From Humibacillus xanthopallidus (GTDB lineage Bacteria; Actinomycetota; Actinomycetes; Actinomycetales; Dermatophilaceae): a stretch of 64,000 nt of DNA. The translations under genes and the position numbers were made by a program. Below are positions 18,101 to 25,869 of this stretch, piece after piece; position 1 is the stretch's first letter; the number at the start of each line of letters is the position of its first letter. The notes beneath the pieces were generated by a model. It did no database searches. It had not been told where the DNA came from and saw only the letters and a list, made by a program, of their open reading frames with translations. The stretch lies in assembly GCF_006716675.1 (NCBI RefSeq), contig NZ_VFPM01000004.1, forward strand, positions 62,001 through 126,000, written 5' to 3'.

Positions 18101-18463
18101 AAGCCGCTCGCGCTGTGGACCCTCTCGCTCGGCAGCCACACGCTCGTCGTCAAGGCGACCGACAAGGCTGGTCTCGTCACGACGACGACGAGGACGTTCA
18201 CCACGAAGACCTCGATCCTCACGCTGACGGCGCTGACGGAGCGGCTGGCCCGCGAGGGTCTCGTCACCCCCGCCGGCGAGAAGGAGCTCGAGAAGCGACT
18301 CCAGCAGGCGGAGAAGCACATCGCGGGTGGCCGCACCAGTGCAGCCATCTCGCAGCTCGAGGGGTTCATCGCCGCAACGAAGTCCACGTCCAACGTCCGT
18401 GATGCGGCGGCTGCGGCTGCCCTGGCGCGCGACGCCGACGCGGTCATCGCCTCGCTGCGCTGA
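15119..18463 (+). CDS. Secreted PQQ-type sugar dehydrogenase with PKD, Ig-like and FIMAH-like domains
   Basis: 1114 residues. Order: signal peptide to about residue 36; glucose/sorbosone-dehydrogenase beta-propeller (about 48-525) with CCHVAGDVDFDADGNLYLST and ARPEIFAMGLRNPFRMDV; PKD domain (about 538-620, YEWDFDGDGTFDATG); a further beta domain; a CBM6-like segment (about 738-855); OmpL47-type Ig-like repeats (about 857-1030); and a C-terminal helical FIMAH-like domain (about 1034-1114). The ATG at 15119 has AAGAAGGA upstream and starts the signal peptide; in-frame sequence further upstream is not protein-like. The propeller probably oxidises an aldose with PQQ outside the cell. Architecture parallels the fusion at 27372. 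Confidence 0.9.
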   Translation: MNATSRLRGRRALAATAAAALAATMLGGVMASPAVAHDGVDHGAEPALDWSNYEKILLTKDTGEPIDMAVLPDRRVLTTARNGDVRLVNPDTGVTKVINTLSVYNNSEDGLQTVTLDPDFDTNKWVYLYYAPRTMTAPYVTTTPTGSAPNSLPAGADASYWDQWKGYNQLSRFKWDDATDKLDLASEQVIIKVEVQRGQCCHVAGDVDFDADGNLYLSTGDNTPASAPGANGYAPNNNAPGFNPGFDSRRGAGNTNDLRGKILRIKVGADGSYTIPSGNLFTPGTAKARPEIFAMGLRNPFRMDVDPITNSVSWGDYGPDAGAPDPQRGPMGYVEWQTTAITKPINGGWPYCHGPNANYNEWNFATATPGPWFDCNAGALNNSTWNTGLAQVPPATAPTLYYGDNNTHQPWPELTDFSPAGGQGPMGGPVYHFDAANTSTTKFPAYWDKKAFFAEFSQDYLAVFDVQWPNGPVDHITHFLPNSALETNGQPITDSPIDIEFGPDGSLYVLDYGDGFFRQNPDAGLYRIDYAPGNKAPQASIKATPVSSSTAPLTVSFDGSASVDPEGGALSYEWDFDGDGTFDATGATSQYTYTTLGRYSARLRVTDPEGKRGLTSTVISVGNVAPTVNITTPPNGAFFDWGQAVPFNVTTTDPEDGTATVCSRVSWTFGLGHDAHAHPLSQGTGCQFAIPTPADATQHGETENIFGVVVITYTDNGANGLPGATTTEQLILNPKKQEAEWADATQGVEITGDDTASGLRKVTSFDAGDWLAWDPANLVGITGVSARATGTGTLSLRWDSPTAAPFGTIAVNGSGWTDAAATLSSKPTGTGRLYVTSTGGVVLDSLTFTGDGVADVTPPTVSVTLNPATPNGANGWYTSNVTVTVNATDNGTVASRQRSTDGGTTWVNANTALTVSTEGTTTVLYRATDNGGNVSQVGSVTIKLDKTAPTVAVSGAAEAASVGNSGDITWTATDATSGIDSVTATVDGVAVAADKPLALWTLSLGSHTLVVKATDKAGLVTTTTRTFTTKTSILTLTALTERLAREGLVTPAGEKELEKRLQQAEKHIAGGRTSAAISQLEGFIAATKSTSNVRDAAAAAALARDADAVIASLR

Positions 18464-18474
18464 CCCGACCGGTT

Positions 18475-18508
18475 CCCGGCGGCGAGGACCCATCACCTCG
18501 CCGCCGGG
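18475..18508 (+). terminator. Strong hairpin after the first secreted dehydrogenase
   Basis: CCCGGCGGCGAGG pairs with CCTCGCCGCCGGG across an 8-nt loop, immediately after the stop codon. Likely an intrinsic-type terminator separating the dehydrogenase from the ebo-type operon. Confidence 0.7.
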
Positions 18509-18552
18509 GCACCGGCCCCAGCACCACCCGCACCACCCAGCACCGCACCACC

Positions 18553-18588
18553 CCGAACCACCCGAACCACCCGATCCACCCGAACCAC
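18553..18588 (+). repeat. 9-bp tandem repeat upstream of ebo-type operon
   Basis: Four consecutive CCGAACCAC units (third has CCGATCCAC). The surrounding 18520-18600 is also CACC-rich. It occupies the 132-nt leader between the terminator and the inositol-phosphate-synthase-like gene. Confidence 0.8.
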
Positions 18589-18640
18589 CCCGCCGCACGA
18601 CCTCCCAGCACGCCCCCGACCCCGATGAGGAGAACGAGAC

Positions 18641-19786
18641 ATGAGCGACGCACGAACAGGTCTCTGGCTGGTCGGAGCCCGCGGCTCCGTGGCCACCACC
18701 GTGGCGACCGGACTCGCCCTCATCACCGCCCGCGGCCACGGGACCGACGGCCTCGTCACCGAGCAGCCCGACCTCGCAGCCGCCGGGCTCGTCGCCCTCG
18801 ACCGCCTCGTCCTCGGCGGCCACGACGTCGTCGACGTGCCGCTCCTCAAGCGCGCGGCACAGCTCGCCGACGCCGGCGTCATCCCGCACACCGCCCTCCA
18901 CCTCGTGCACGACGAGCTCGAGCGCACCGACCACCGCCTGCGTGGCGGCTACCGACCCGGTCACGAGGACCAGGCCGCCGCCGTCGAGCGGCTCGCCGCC
19001 GACATCCGCGCCTTCCGCGACGCCGAGTCGCTCGCCCGGGTCGTCGTCATCAACGTCTCCTCGACCGAGGCCGTCGTCGAGGAGCGGCCCGGCCACGAGA
19101 GCCTCGATGCGCTCGAGCGCGCCTGGGCAGCCGGCGAGTCGCCGTTGCCGCCGAGCGCCGTCTATGCCGCGGCAGCCTTCACCGCCGGCGCCGCCTTCAT
19201 CGACTTCACCCCCTCGACCGGCGCCCGGCTGCCGGCACTCGGCGAGCTCGCCGAGCGGCACGGTGTGCCGTGGGGAGGCAGTGACGGCAAGACCGGTGAG
19301 ACCCTCGTCAAGTCGGTGCTCGCCCCGATGTTCGCCGCCCGCTCGCTCCGCGTCCGCTCGTGGGCCGGCACCAACCTCCTCGGCGGCGGCGACGGCGCCA
19401 CCCTCGCCGACCCCCAGGCGATGGAGAGCAAGGCCCGCAGCAAGGCGCGGGGTCTCGAGGCCATGCTCGGCCACCCCGTCGACGGCCCCGTGCACATCGA
19501 CAACATCGCCGACCTCGGTGACTGGAAGACGGCGTGGGACCACCTGACCTTCTCCGGCTTCCTCGGCACGCGGATGTCGATGCAGTTCACGTGGCAGGGC
19601 TGTGACTCCAGCCTCGCGGCACCCCTCGTCATCGACCTCGCCCGGCTCGCCGACCTCGCGCTGCGCCGCGACGAGGTGGGTCCGCTGCCCGCCCTCGGCT
19701 TCTTCTTCAAGGACCCGGTCGGCTCCGACGAGCACCGTCTCTTCGAGCAGCACCGCGCGCTGACGGAGTGGGCGACGGCGTCGTGA
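18641..19786 (+). CDS. Inositol-3-phosphate synthase-like cyclase
   Basis: 381-residue NAD-dependent member of the myo-inositol-1-phosphate synthase family. Visible are the Rossmann motif LVGARGSVATT, the central GGSDGKTGETLVKSVLAP, NLLGGGDGATL, and HIDNIADLGDWKTAWDHLTF. The family isomerises glucose 6-phosphate to a cyclitol phosphate. It opens an operon whose next genes match the ebo system, in which a dehydroquinate-synthase-like EboD normally supplies the cyclisation step; this enzyme may substitute for it (inference). Its stop overlaps the next start (GTGA). A GATGAGGAGAACGAG ribosome region precedes the ATG. Confidence 0.85.
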   Translation: MSDARTGLWLVGARGSVATTVATGLALITARGHGTDGLVTEQPDLAAAGLVALDRLVLGGHDVVDVPLLKRAAQLADAGVIPHTALHLVHDELERTDHRLRGGYRPGHEDQAAAVERLAADIRAFRDAESLARVVVINVSSTEAVVEERPGHESLDALERAWAAGESPLPPSAVYAAAAFTAGAAFIDFTPSTGARLPALGELAERHGVPWGGSDGKTGETLVKSVLAPMFAARSLRVRSWAGTNLLGGGDGATLADPQAMESKARSKARGLEAMLGHPVDGPVHIDNIADLGDWKTAWDHLTFSGFLGTRMSMQFTWQGCDSSLAAPLVIDLARLADLALRRDEVGPLPALGFFFKDPVGSDEHRLFEQHRALTEWATAS

Positions 19787-20694
19787 CCCGACTGCGTGAC
19801 CTCGCCGAGCTGGTGCGGGCGCCCGCGGCACTGAGCGTGCCGGGTGACTCCCTCGCCGGTGCGTCGAGCTCGGGCTGGCCGGCGGGGGCCGGCTGGCCCG
19901 ATGGCCTGCGCTCGGGGGCGCTGCCCCTGGCCTCCACCTGCCTCTACTGGGCGGGGATGGCGCTCAACGACTGGGCCGACCGTGAGGTCGACGCGGTCGA
20001 GCGTGCCGAGCGGCCGATCCCCTCCGGGCGGGTAGCTCCCCGAACGGCGCTCGCCCTGGCCGGCGGCCTCACCGCAGCAGGCCTCGGCATCGCCGGACTG
20101 GCGGGCGGGCGTCGCACCCTTGCCGTGGCAGCTGCGCTCGCGGCCGCAGTCTGGGCCTACGACCTCGCCCCGAAGGAGGGGCCGCTCAGCGTCGCCACGA
20201 TGGCCTCGACGCGAGGTCTCGACGTGCTTCTCGGCGCCAGTGCAGGCGGCTGGCCGACGCTTCGGAGCGCCGCTGCCCCAGCCGCTCTCGTGGCGCTCCA
20301 CACGGCCGGTGTCACCGCGCTCAGCAGGGGAGAGGTGCGTGGCGGCTCCGTCGCGGTCGCGCAGGGCTGTGTCGCGACGACGAGCGTCGTCGCGGTCGGC
20401 TCGGCGGTGCGAGCACTGACCGCACCCTCCTCCGGCACAACGGGTTTCGTCTCACGAGCCCTCTCGCTCGCCCTGACGGGGTGGTATGCCGTGGGCGTCC
20501 TACGCGCGCAGGTGGCCGCCGTGCGCACTCCGGACGCGGCGACCGCACGACGGGCGACGGGCGTCGGCATCCGCGGGCTCGTGCCGCTCCAGTCGGCTGC
20601 CATCGCGGCCGCCGGCAACCCCGGCACGGCGCTCTGCGTCGCCGCGTCGGCCCCGGTGGGCGCCTTCGCGATGAAGCGGGTGTCGGCCACATGA
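19783..20694 (+). CDS. eboC: UbiA-like prenyltransferase (EboC-type)
   Basis: 303-residue polytopic membrane protein of the UbiA superfamily. The first aspartate motif is NDWADREVDAVERAERPIPS, in the cytosolic loop after the second helix. The usual second Asp-rich motif is weak (YDLAPKEG), as in other EboC-like members. UbiA enzymes attach polyprenyl groups to small polar acceptors in the membrane. The GTG at 19783 is preferred over the in-frame GTG at 19768 because it overlaps the upstream stop by 4 nt. Coupled to genes on both sides by 4-nt overlaps. Acceptor unknown; a cyclitol made by the preceding enzyme is an attractive guess. Confidence 0.82.
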   Translation: MTRLRDLAELVRAPAALSVPGDSLAGASSSGWPAGAGWPDGLRSGALPLASTCLYWAGMALNDWADREVDAVERAERPIPSGRVAPRTALALAGGLTAAGLGIAGLAGGRRTLAVAAALAAAVWAYDLAPKEGPLSVATMASTRGLDVLLGASAGGWPTLRSAAAPAALVALHTAGVTALSRGEVRGGSVAVAQGCVATTSVVAVGSAVRALTAPSSGTTGFVSRALSLALTGWYAVGVLRAQVAAVRTPDAATARRATGVGIRGLVPLQSAAIAAAGNPGTALCVAASAPVGAFAMKRVSAT

Positions 20695-21572
20695 GCCTCC
20701 GCTTCGGGTACGGCCTCAACGGCTTCACCGACCACCGCCTGTCCGACGCCCTCGCGGTCCTCGCCGACCTGGGCTACGACGGGGTGGCCCTGACCCTCGA
20801 CCACGCCCACCTCGACCCCTTCGCTCCGGATCTCGCGGCCCGCACTGCTGCTGTCGCCGCCCTCCTCGCCCGTCACGAGCTCGGTGTCGTGGTCGAGACG
20901 GGTGCCCGCTACGTGCTCGACCCACGGCGAAAGCACGAGCCGACCCTCGTCTCGGATGACGGCCGCGAACGACGGATCGACCTCTTGCACAGGGCGATTC
21001 GAGTTGCCGCAGATCTGGGCTCCTCGGCCGTCTCCTTCTGGAGCGGCATCGCTCCCGCTGGCGCCGGCCCGGGGGAGTGCTGGGCGCGGGTGGAGGAGGG
21101 TGTCGAGTCGCTGCTCCCCGTCGCCGAGTCGCGCGGCGTCGACCTCGCCCTCGAGCCCGAGCCCGGCATGTTCGTCGAGCGCATCGCCGACGTCCTCGAG
21201 CTGAGGCGCCGGCTCGGGTCACCCGACCGGTTGCGCCTCACCATCGACGTCGGGCACCTGCGCTGCACGGAGGACGCCGACCCCGCCGCATGCGTGCTCG
21301 GTGCGGCCGACCTCGTCGCCAACGTGCAGATCGACGACATGCGTCGCGGGGTCCACGAGCACCTGCCCTTCGGGGAGGGCGAGGTCGACTTCCCGCCCGT
21401 CCTCGCCGCGCTCTCGGCGATCGACTTCAGGGGCCTGGTCGCCGTCGAGCTGCCCCGTCACCCGCACGCCGCGCCTGCTCTCGCTGCGGCGAGCCTCGAC
21501 TTCCTGCGCGACGCCGAGCGGCGGGCGCAGGTGGACCGTCCGCACCGACGACCGCAGGAGGTGGCCCGATGA
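20691..21572 (+). CDS. Sugar phosphate isomerase/epimerase-like TIM-barrel protein
   Basis: 293 residues, AP-endonuclease-2/xylose-isomerase-like barrel: FGYGLNGFTDHRLSDAL, LADLGYDGVALTLDHAHL, metal-ligand candidates in LALEPEPGMFVE, RLTIDVGHLRCTEDAD and VQIDDMRRGVHEHLPFGEGE. This is a classical isomerase/epimerase metal-site pattern (Glu, Asp/His, His, Glu). Starts at an ATGA overlap with the UbiA gene and ends at an ATGA overlap with eboA. It is additional to the six canonical ebo genes, since EboE itself is encoded separately at 23073. Likely modifies the sugar or cyclitol moiety of the pathway product (inference). Confidence 0.85.
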   Translation: MSLRFGYGLNGFTDHRLSDALAVLADLGYDGVALTLDHAHLDPFAPDLAARTAAVAALLARHELGVVVETGARYVLDPRRKHEPTLVSDDGRERRIDLLHRAIRVAADLGSSAVSFWSGIAPAGAGPGECWARVEEGVESLLPVAESRGVDLALEPEPGMFVERIADVLELRRRLGSPDRLRLTIDVGHLRCTEDADPAACVLGAADLVANVQIDDMRRGVHEHLPFGEGEVDFPPVLAALSAIDFRGLVAVELPRHPHAAPALAAASLDFLRDAERRAQVDRPHRRPQEVAR

Positions 21573-22168
21573 GCCGCATGACGACCGCCACGACAGCAGA
21601 CGCGCTCGCGCAGGTCGCGAGCGACCCCGCCACGATCGAGCGGCACTTCCCGGCCGCCGCGCGAGTCGCGGGCCGCGAGGGGGGTGACGGGGACGCGGCC
21701 CGCGAGGCGCTGCTGCTCGCGGTGCCCGGGCAGGCGGCATACGTCGTCGACGTGGTGCGTCGCCTCTATGAGCACGGCGACCCCGCCGAGCGGCGGGCGG
21801 TGCTGCTTGCGCTCCCCGCGCTCGACGCACCCGAGCGCAGCAACGCCATCGGTGACGCGGCGTTGCCGATCGTGCGAGATGCGTTGCGCACCAACGACAC
21901 TCGCCTCGTTGCTGCTGCGCTCGGGCCGTATGCCGCCACGTACCTCGACGACGACGCCTGGCGTCAGGCGGTGCTCAAGGTGATCTTCATGGGCATCCCT
22001 GTCGAGCAGGTCGCCGGCCTGGCGGCGCGCTCCGACGCGGAGCTGGCCCGCATGGTGCGCGACTTCGCCGACGAACGTCAGGCTGCGGGTCGCGTCGTGC
22101 CCGCGGACGCCCTCACCTTCCTCGCTCTCGTCGACACCCCCGACCCCAGCCCCATCCGGGCAGACTGA
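21569..22168 (+). CDS. eboA: EboA domain protein
   Basis: 199 residues, mostly alpha-helical and HEAT-like (LLLAVPGQAAYVVDVVRRLY, RAVLLALPAL, PYAATYLDDDAWRQAVLKVI, FMGIPVEQVAGL). The last block is characteristic of the EboA family, which has no assigned enzymatic function. In cyanobacteria ebo genes are needed to move the scytonemin monomer precursor to the periplasm. Overlaps the preceding stop by 4 nt; 11 nt separate it from the TatD-like gene. Its presence identifies the operon as ebo-type. Confidence 0.85.
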   Translation: MSRMTTATTADALAQVASDPATIERHFPAAARVAGREGGDGDAAREALLLAVPGQAAYVVDVVRRLYEHGDPAERRAVLLALPALDAPERSNAIGDAALPIVRDALRTNDTRLVAAALGPYAATYLDDDAWRQAVLKVIFMGIPVEQVAGLAARSDAELARMVRDFADERQAAGRVVPADALTFLALVDTPDPSPIRAD

Positions 22169-22179
22169 AGGAGCCTCAC

Positions 22180-23070
22180 GTGCGCATCTTCGACCCCCAC
22201 ATCCACATGACCTCGCGGACGACCGACGACTACGTGCGCATGCACGCGGCCGGTGTGCGCGCGGTCGTCGAGCCGTCCTTCTGGCTCGGCCAGCCGCGCA
22301 CGAGCGTCGGCTCGTTCACCGACTACTTCGACTCGATCCTCGGGTGGGAGCCCTTCCGTGCGTCGCAGTACGGCATCGCGCACTTCGCGACGATCGGGCT
22401 GAATCCCAAGGAGGCCAACGACGCCCGCTGCCGCGAGGTGCTCGACGTGCTGCCGCGCTACCTCGTCAAGGACCGCGTCGTGGCGGTGGGCGAGCTCGGC
22501 TACGACTCGATGACACCGGAGGAGGACGACGTCTTCGCCGCGCAGCTCGCCCTCGCCGCCGAGCACGAGCTGCCCGCGCTCGTGCACACCCCGCACCGCG
22601 ACAAGCTGACCGGCACACGCCGCACGCTCGACGTCGTGCGCGAGTCCACGCTTGACCCAGGTGCCGTCATCGTCGACCACCTCAACGAGATGACCGTCGG
22701 CGTCGTGGCCGAGTCCGGCTGCTGGATGGGCTTCTCCGTCTATCCGGACACGAAGATGGACGAGCACCGGATGGTCGAGATCCTGCGCCGCTACGGGCTC
22801 GACCGGATGATCGTCAACTCCGCAGCCGACTGGGGCAACAGCGACCCGCTGAAGACGGTGCGGGTCGCCGAGGCGATGCTCGCGGCCGGCTACACCGACG
22901 ACGACGTCGACCGGGTGCTGTGGCGCAACCCCGTCGAGTTCTACTCGCAGAGTGGGCGACTCGACCTGCCCGACACGGAGCCTGACGGTACGCAGACCCA
23001 TGACGACGAGCTCGTCGGTGCAGGCGCGACGTTCCAGGGCAACTCCGTGCTGCGCGGCGCGGGGGACTGA
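22180..23070 (+). CDS. eboB: TatD-like metal-dependent hydrolase (EboB-type)
   Basis: 296-residue amidohydrolase-fold protein: metal site FDPHIHMTSR at the N-terminus, VAVGELGYDS (Glu ligand), PALVHTPHRDK (His), VIVDHLNE (His) and IVNSAADWGNSD (Asp). These match TatD-type binuclear metal hydrolases. The GTG at 22180 has AAGGAG at the right distance. The C-terminal 35 residues are an acidic, probably flexible tail not needed for the barrel. Part of the ebo-type operon between eboA and eboE. Substrate unknown. Confidence 0.85.
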   Translation: MRIFDPHIHMTSRTTDDYVRMHAAGVRAVVEPSFWLGQPRTSVGSFTDYFDSILGWEPFRASQYGIAHFATIGLNPKEANDARCREVLDVLPRYLVKDRVVAVGELGYDSMTPEEDDVFAAQLALAAEHELPALVHTPHRDKLTGTRRTLDVVRESTLDPGAVIVDHLNEMTVGVVAESGCWMGFSVYPDTKMDEHRMVEILRRYGLDRMIVNSAADWGNSDPLKTVRVAEAMLAAGYTDDDVDRVLWRNPVEFYSQSGRLDLPDTEPDGTQTHDDELVGAGATFQGNSVLRGAGD

Positions 23071-23072
23071 CC

Positions 23073-24317
23073 GTGCGCCTGCACCACTCCGACGGGCAGA
23101 CGATCCACGTCGCCTACTGCACCAACGTCCACCCCGGTGAGGACGTCGACACGATCATCGGCCAGCTCGACCGCTTCGCCCTGCCGGTGCGCCGGCACCT
23201 CGGCGCCGACGTGCTCGGCCTGGGTCTGTGGCTGAGTGCGCCGGTCGCGCGCACCCTCGCCGGGGACCCGTCCGCCACCGACCGCCTGCGCGGCGAGCTC
23301 GACTCGCGTGGGCTCGAGGTCGTCACCCTCAACGGCTTCCCCTACCGCGGCTTCCAGGACGAGGTCGTCAAGCACCGGGTCTACCACCCGGACTGGACCG
23401 AGCGGGCACGGCTCGACTACACCGTCGACCTCACCGAGGTGCTCGCCCGTCTGCTGCCCGACGACGCAGCACGGGGCAGCATCTCGACGCTGCCGCTCGG
23501 GTGGCGCCATCCGTGGTTCGGCGACCGCCAGGCGCTCGCGGCCGAGCAGTTCGCCCGGCTCGCCGACCACCTGCACGTGCTGCGCGAGCGCACCGGCCGC
23601 GAGATCCGGGTCGGCGTCGAGCCGGAGCCCGGCTGCGTCATCGAGACGACGAGCGACCTCGTCGAGCGGATGAGCGGCTGGGACACCGACGTGCTCGGCG
23701 TCTGCCTCGACCTCTGCCACCTCGCCGTCGGCTTCGAGGACGCGGAGGTCGCCGTGCCCCGGCTGGCGGCTGCGGGGCGCCGGGTCGTCAAGGCGCAGGT
23801 GTCGGCGGGTCTGCACCTCGAGCACCCGGCTGACCCGGCGGCACGTCTCGCGCTCGCGGCCTTCGACGAGGACCGCTTCCTCCACCAGGTGCGGGCGCCC
23901 GGCGACACGGCCCGACCCGGGGAGAGCGGGGAGCTCGGGGAGCTCGGAGAGCGCGGGGAGCGTGGCCCCCTGCGAGCCCGCGACGACCTCGGCGACGCCC
24001 TCGGCGGCATACGGCCCCTCGACCCTGCTCCGGGCGGGGTCGAGCAGCCCTGGCGCGTCCACTTCCACGTGCCCCTGGGCCAGGCGCCGGAAGCGCCGCT
24101 CGCGGCGACCACGGACGACCTGCGTGCCTCGCTCGCGGTCCTCGTCGGTGGGGAGCGAGCGCTGACCGACCACCTCGAGGTCGAGACCTACACGTGGTCG
24201 GTGGTCCCCGAGGCCCACCGGCCGACCGACGACGCCGCCCTCGCCCGGAGCATCGCCGGCGAGCTCGCCTGGCTGCGCGACACGCTCATCGACCTCGGAC
24301 TCAAGGAGCCCGCATGA
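23073..24317 (+). CDS. eboE: EboE-type TIM-barrel metabolite traffic protein
   Basis: 414 residues. The N-terminus IHVAYCTNVHPGEDVDTI and the block VVTLNGFPYRGFQDEVVKHRVYHPDW are hallmarks of EboE. Ligand-like residues follow in GVEPEPGCVIETTSDLV, VCLDLCHLAVGFED and a terminal VETYTWSVVPEAH. Residues about 283-297 are a repeat: five in-frame 9-bp units (23919-23963) encode Gly-Glu-Ser/Leu/Arg triplets that probably form a flexible surface loop and could vary in length between strains. Starts 2 nt after eboB and overlaps eboF by 4 nt. Confidence 0.88.
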   Translation: MRLHHSDGQTIHVAYCTNVHPGEDVDTIIGQLDRFALPVRRHLGADVLGLGLWLSAPVARTLAGDPSATDRLRGELDSRGLEVVTLNGFPYRGFQDEVVKHRVYHPDWTERARLDYTVDLTEVLARLLPDDAARGSISTLPLGWRHPWFGDRQALAAEQFARLADHLHVLRERTGREIRVGVEPEPGCVIETTSDLVERMSGWDTDVLGVCLDLCHLAVGFEDAEVAVPRLAAAGRRVVKAQVSAGLHLEHPADPAARLALAAFDEDRFLHQVRAPGDTARPGESGELGELGERGERGPLRARDDLGDALGGIRPLDPAPGGVEQPWRVHFHVPLGQAPEAPLAATTDDLRASLAVLVGGERALTDHLEVETYTWSVVPEAHRPTDDAALARSIAGELAWLRDTLIDLGLKEPA

Positions 24318-25729
24318 CGACCGACGCCCTCCCCACCCCGCAGCCGACCGCGGTGCTGCTCCTCGACGTCGTGGGGCTCACCCCCCGGGCGCTGCAGGAC
24401 ATGCCTCGCCTGCGCCGGCTCGCCTCGACGGGCTGGCAGGCGCCCCTCGAGACGGTGCTGCCCGCGGTCACCTGCTCGGTCCAGTCGACGATGCTCACCG
24501 GACGACCCGTCGCCGAGCACGGCGCCGTCGGCAACGGGTGGTACTTCCGCGACCTCGGCGAGGTGTTCCTCTGGCGCCAGCACAACGCACTCGTCGAGGG
24601 CGAGAAGGTGTGGGACGCGCTGCGTCGCGCGCACCCCGGAGCCCGGGTCGCCAACGTCTGCTGGTGGTACGCGATGGGCATGGACGTCGACTCGATCGTC
24701 ACCCCGCGACCGATCTACCACGCCGATGGCCGCAAGTCGCCGGACTGCTACACCCGCCCGGCTGCCTTGCACGACAGGCTGACTGAGCGCCTGGGGGCAT
24801 TCCCCCTCTTCCAGTACTGGGGCCCGACGGCGTCGATCGCGTCGTCGCGCTGGATCATCGAGGCGACCCGCATCCTCCTGCCCGAGCACGACCTCACGCT
24901 CTCCTACGTGCCACATCTCGACTACGACCTCCAGCGCTTCGGCCCGGAGTCGCCGCAGGCCCGGGCCGCTGCTGCCGAGCTCGACGTCGCGCTGACGCCG
25001 CTCCTCGACGACGCCGAGCGCCTCGGCGTCAGCGTCGTCGTCGTCAGCGAGTACGGCATCACCGCTGTCGACCAACCCGTCGACGTCAACCGGGTGCTGC
25101 GCCGCGCCGACCTGCTCGAGGTGCACACGCAGGCCGGGATGGAGTACCTCGACCCGTGGGCCTCCGAGGCCTTCGCCGTCGCGGACCACCAGGTCGCGCA
25201 CGTCTACGTCCGCGACCTGGAGCGCCTCGACGAGGTGCGCGCCCTGCTCGAGGCCACCCCAGGGGTCGACCAGGTGCTCGACCGGGCCGGCCAGGCGGCA
25301 TACCGCCTCGACCACGAGCGCAGCGGTGACCTCGTGCTCGTGGCGACACCCCGCGCGTGGTTCACCTACTACTACTGGCTCGACGACGACCGGGCGCCGG
25401 ACTTCGCCCGCGGCGTCGAGATCCACCGCAAGCCCGGCTACGACCCCGCCGAGCTCTTCTTCGACCCCGCCGACCGCTCGGCGAAGGCCCGCGCGGGCCT
25501 CAGCCTCGTGCGCAAGAAGCTCGGGCTGCGGTATGCGATGAGTGTCGTCCCGCTCGACCCGCGGTGGGTGCGGGGCAGTCACGGACGCCTGCCGGAGGAC
25601 CCGACCGACGGGCCCGTCATCCTCACCTCCGACGCGGGCCTGCGCCGCGACACGGTGGCGGCGGCGGACGTCCACGACCTGGTGCTCGAGGCGGCCGGCG
25701 CCGCCGTGGCGGCGAGCCGATCCCAGTGA
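24314..25729 (+). CDS. eboF: Alkaline phosphatase superfamily nucleotide pyrophosphatase/phosphodiesterase (EboF-type)
   Basis: 471 residues. Metal ligand and nucleophile regions are LLLDVVGLTP and AVTCSVQSTMLTGRP (Thr nucleophile), with WYFRDLGEVFLWRQ, YVPHLDYDLQRFGP and VVSEYGITAVD, where many phosphodiesterases have SDHG. The variant SEYG suggests altered metal geometry but is typical for this branch as I recall it. It would hydrolyse a phosphodiester or pyrophosphate of the pathway intermediate. Last gene of the ebo-type operon, coupled by ATGA to eboE. The following 140 bp contains the promoter of the second ROK gene. Confidence 0.85.
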   Translation: MTTDALPTPQPTAVLLLDVVGLTPRALQDMPRLRRLASTGWQAPLETVLPAVTCSVQSTMLTGRPVAEHGAVGNGWYFRDLGEVFLWRQHNALVEGEKVWDALRRAHPGARVANVCWWYAMGMDVDSIVTPRPIYHADGRKSPDCYTRPAALHDRLTERLGAFPLFQYWGPTASIASSRWIIEATRILLPEHDLTLSYVPHLDYDLQRFGPESPQARAAAAELDVALTPLLDDAERLGVSVVVVSEYGITAVDQPVDVNRVLRRADLLEVHTQAGMEYLDPWASEAFAVADHQVAHVYVRDLERLDEVRALLEATPGVDQVLDRAGQAAYRLDHERSGDLVLVATPRAWFTYYYWLDDDRAPDFARGVEIHRKPGYDPAELFFDPADRSAKARAGLSLVRKKLGLRYAMSVVPLDPRWVRGSHGRLPEDPTDGPVILTSDAGLRRDTVAAADVHDLVLEAAGAAVAASRSQ

Positions 25730-25789
25730 GCGTCGGGACCCCGACCCACCGTGACGTCCAGGTGGACCACCGGAAATTCGGAGGAAACC

Positions 25790-25819
25790 TTGACGTTCGT
25801 GACATGTCGTCTTTAGTTT
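25790..25819 (+). promoter_or_regulatory. Promoter and candidate operator of the second ROK gene
   Basis: TTGACG (25790-25795) with TAGTTT (25814-25819) at 18 bp; TTAGTT one base earlier gives 17. Between them lies TTCGTGACATG, identical to 8517-8527 near the first ROK gene, with an embedded GACATGTC palindrome (25801-25808). Placement between -35 and -10 is typical for repression, suggesting autoregulation. Confidence 0.6.
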
Positions 25820-25869
25820 GTTGTCCCAACGTACTAGCGACGACGCTGGTCACTTCGGAGGGGGCGGCC

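Noticed and set aside
14942..19831. Minus-strand open frame of 1629 codons
   Set aside because: It lies antisense to three well-supported genes, is made of Arg/Gly/Val/Asp-rich low-complexity sequence, and has no recognisable domain. It is a high-GC antisense frame.
21077..22168. Longer start for EboA within the TIM-barrel gene
   Set aside because: The upstream part is an out-of-frame reading of the TIM-barrel gene; the ATGA overlap at 21569 fits the operon's coupling pattern.
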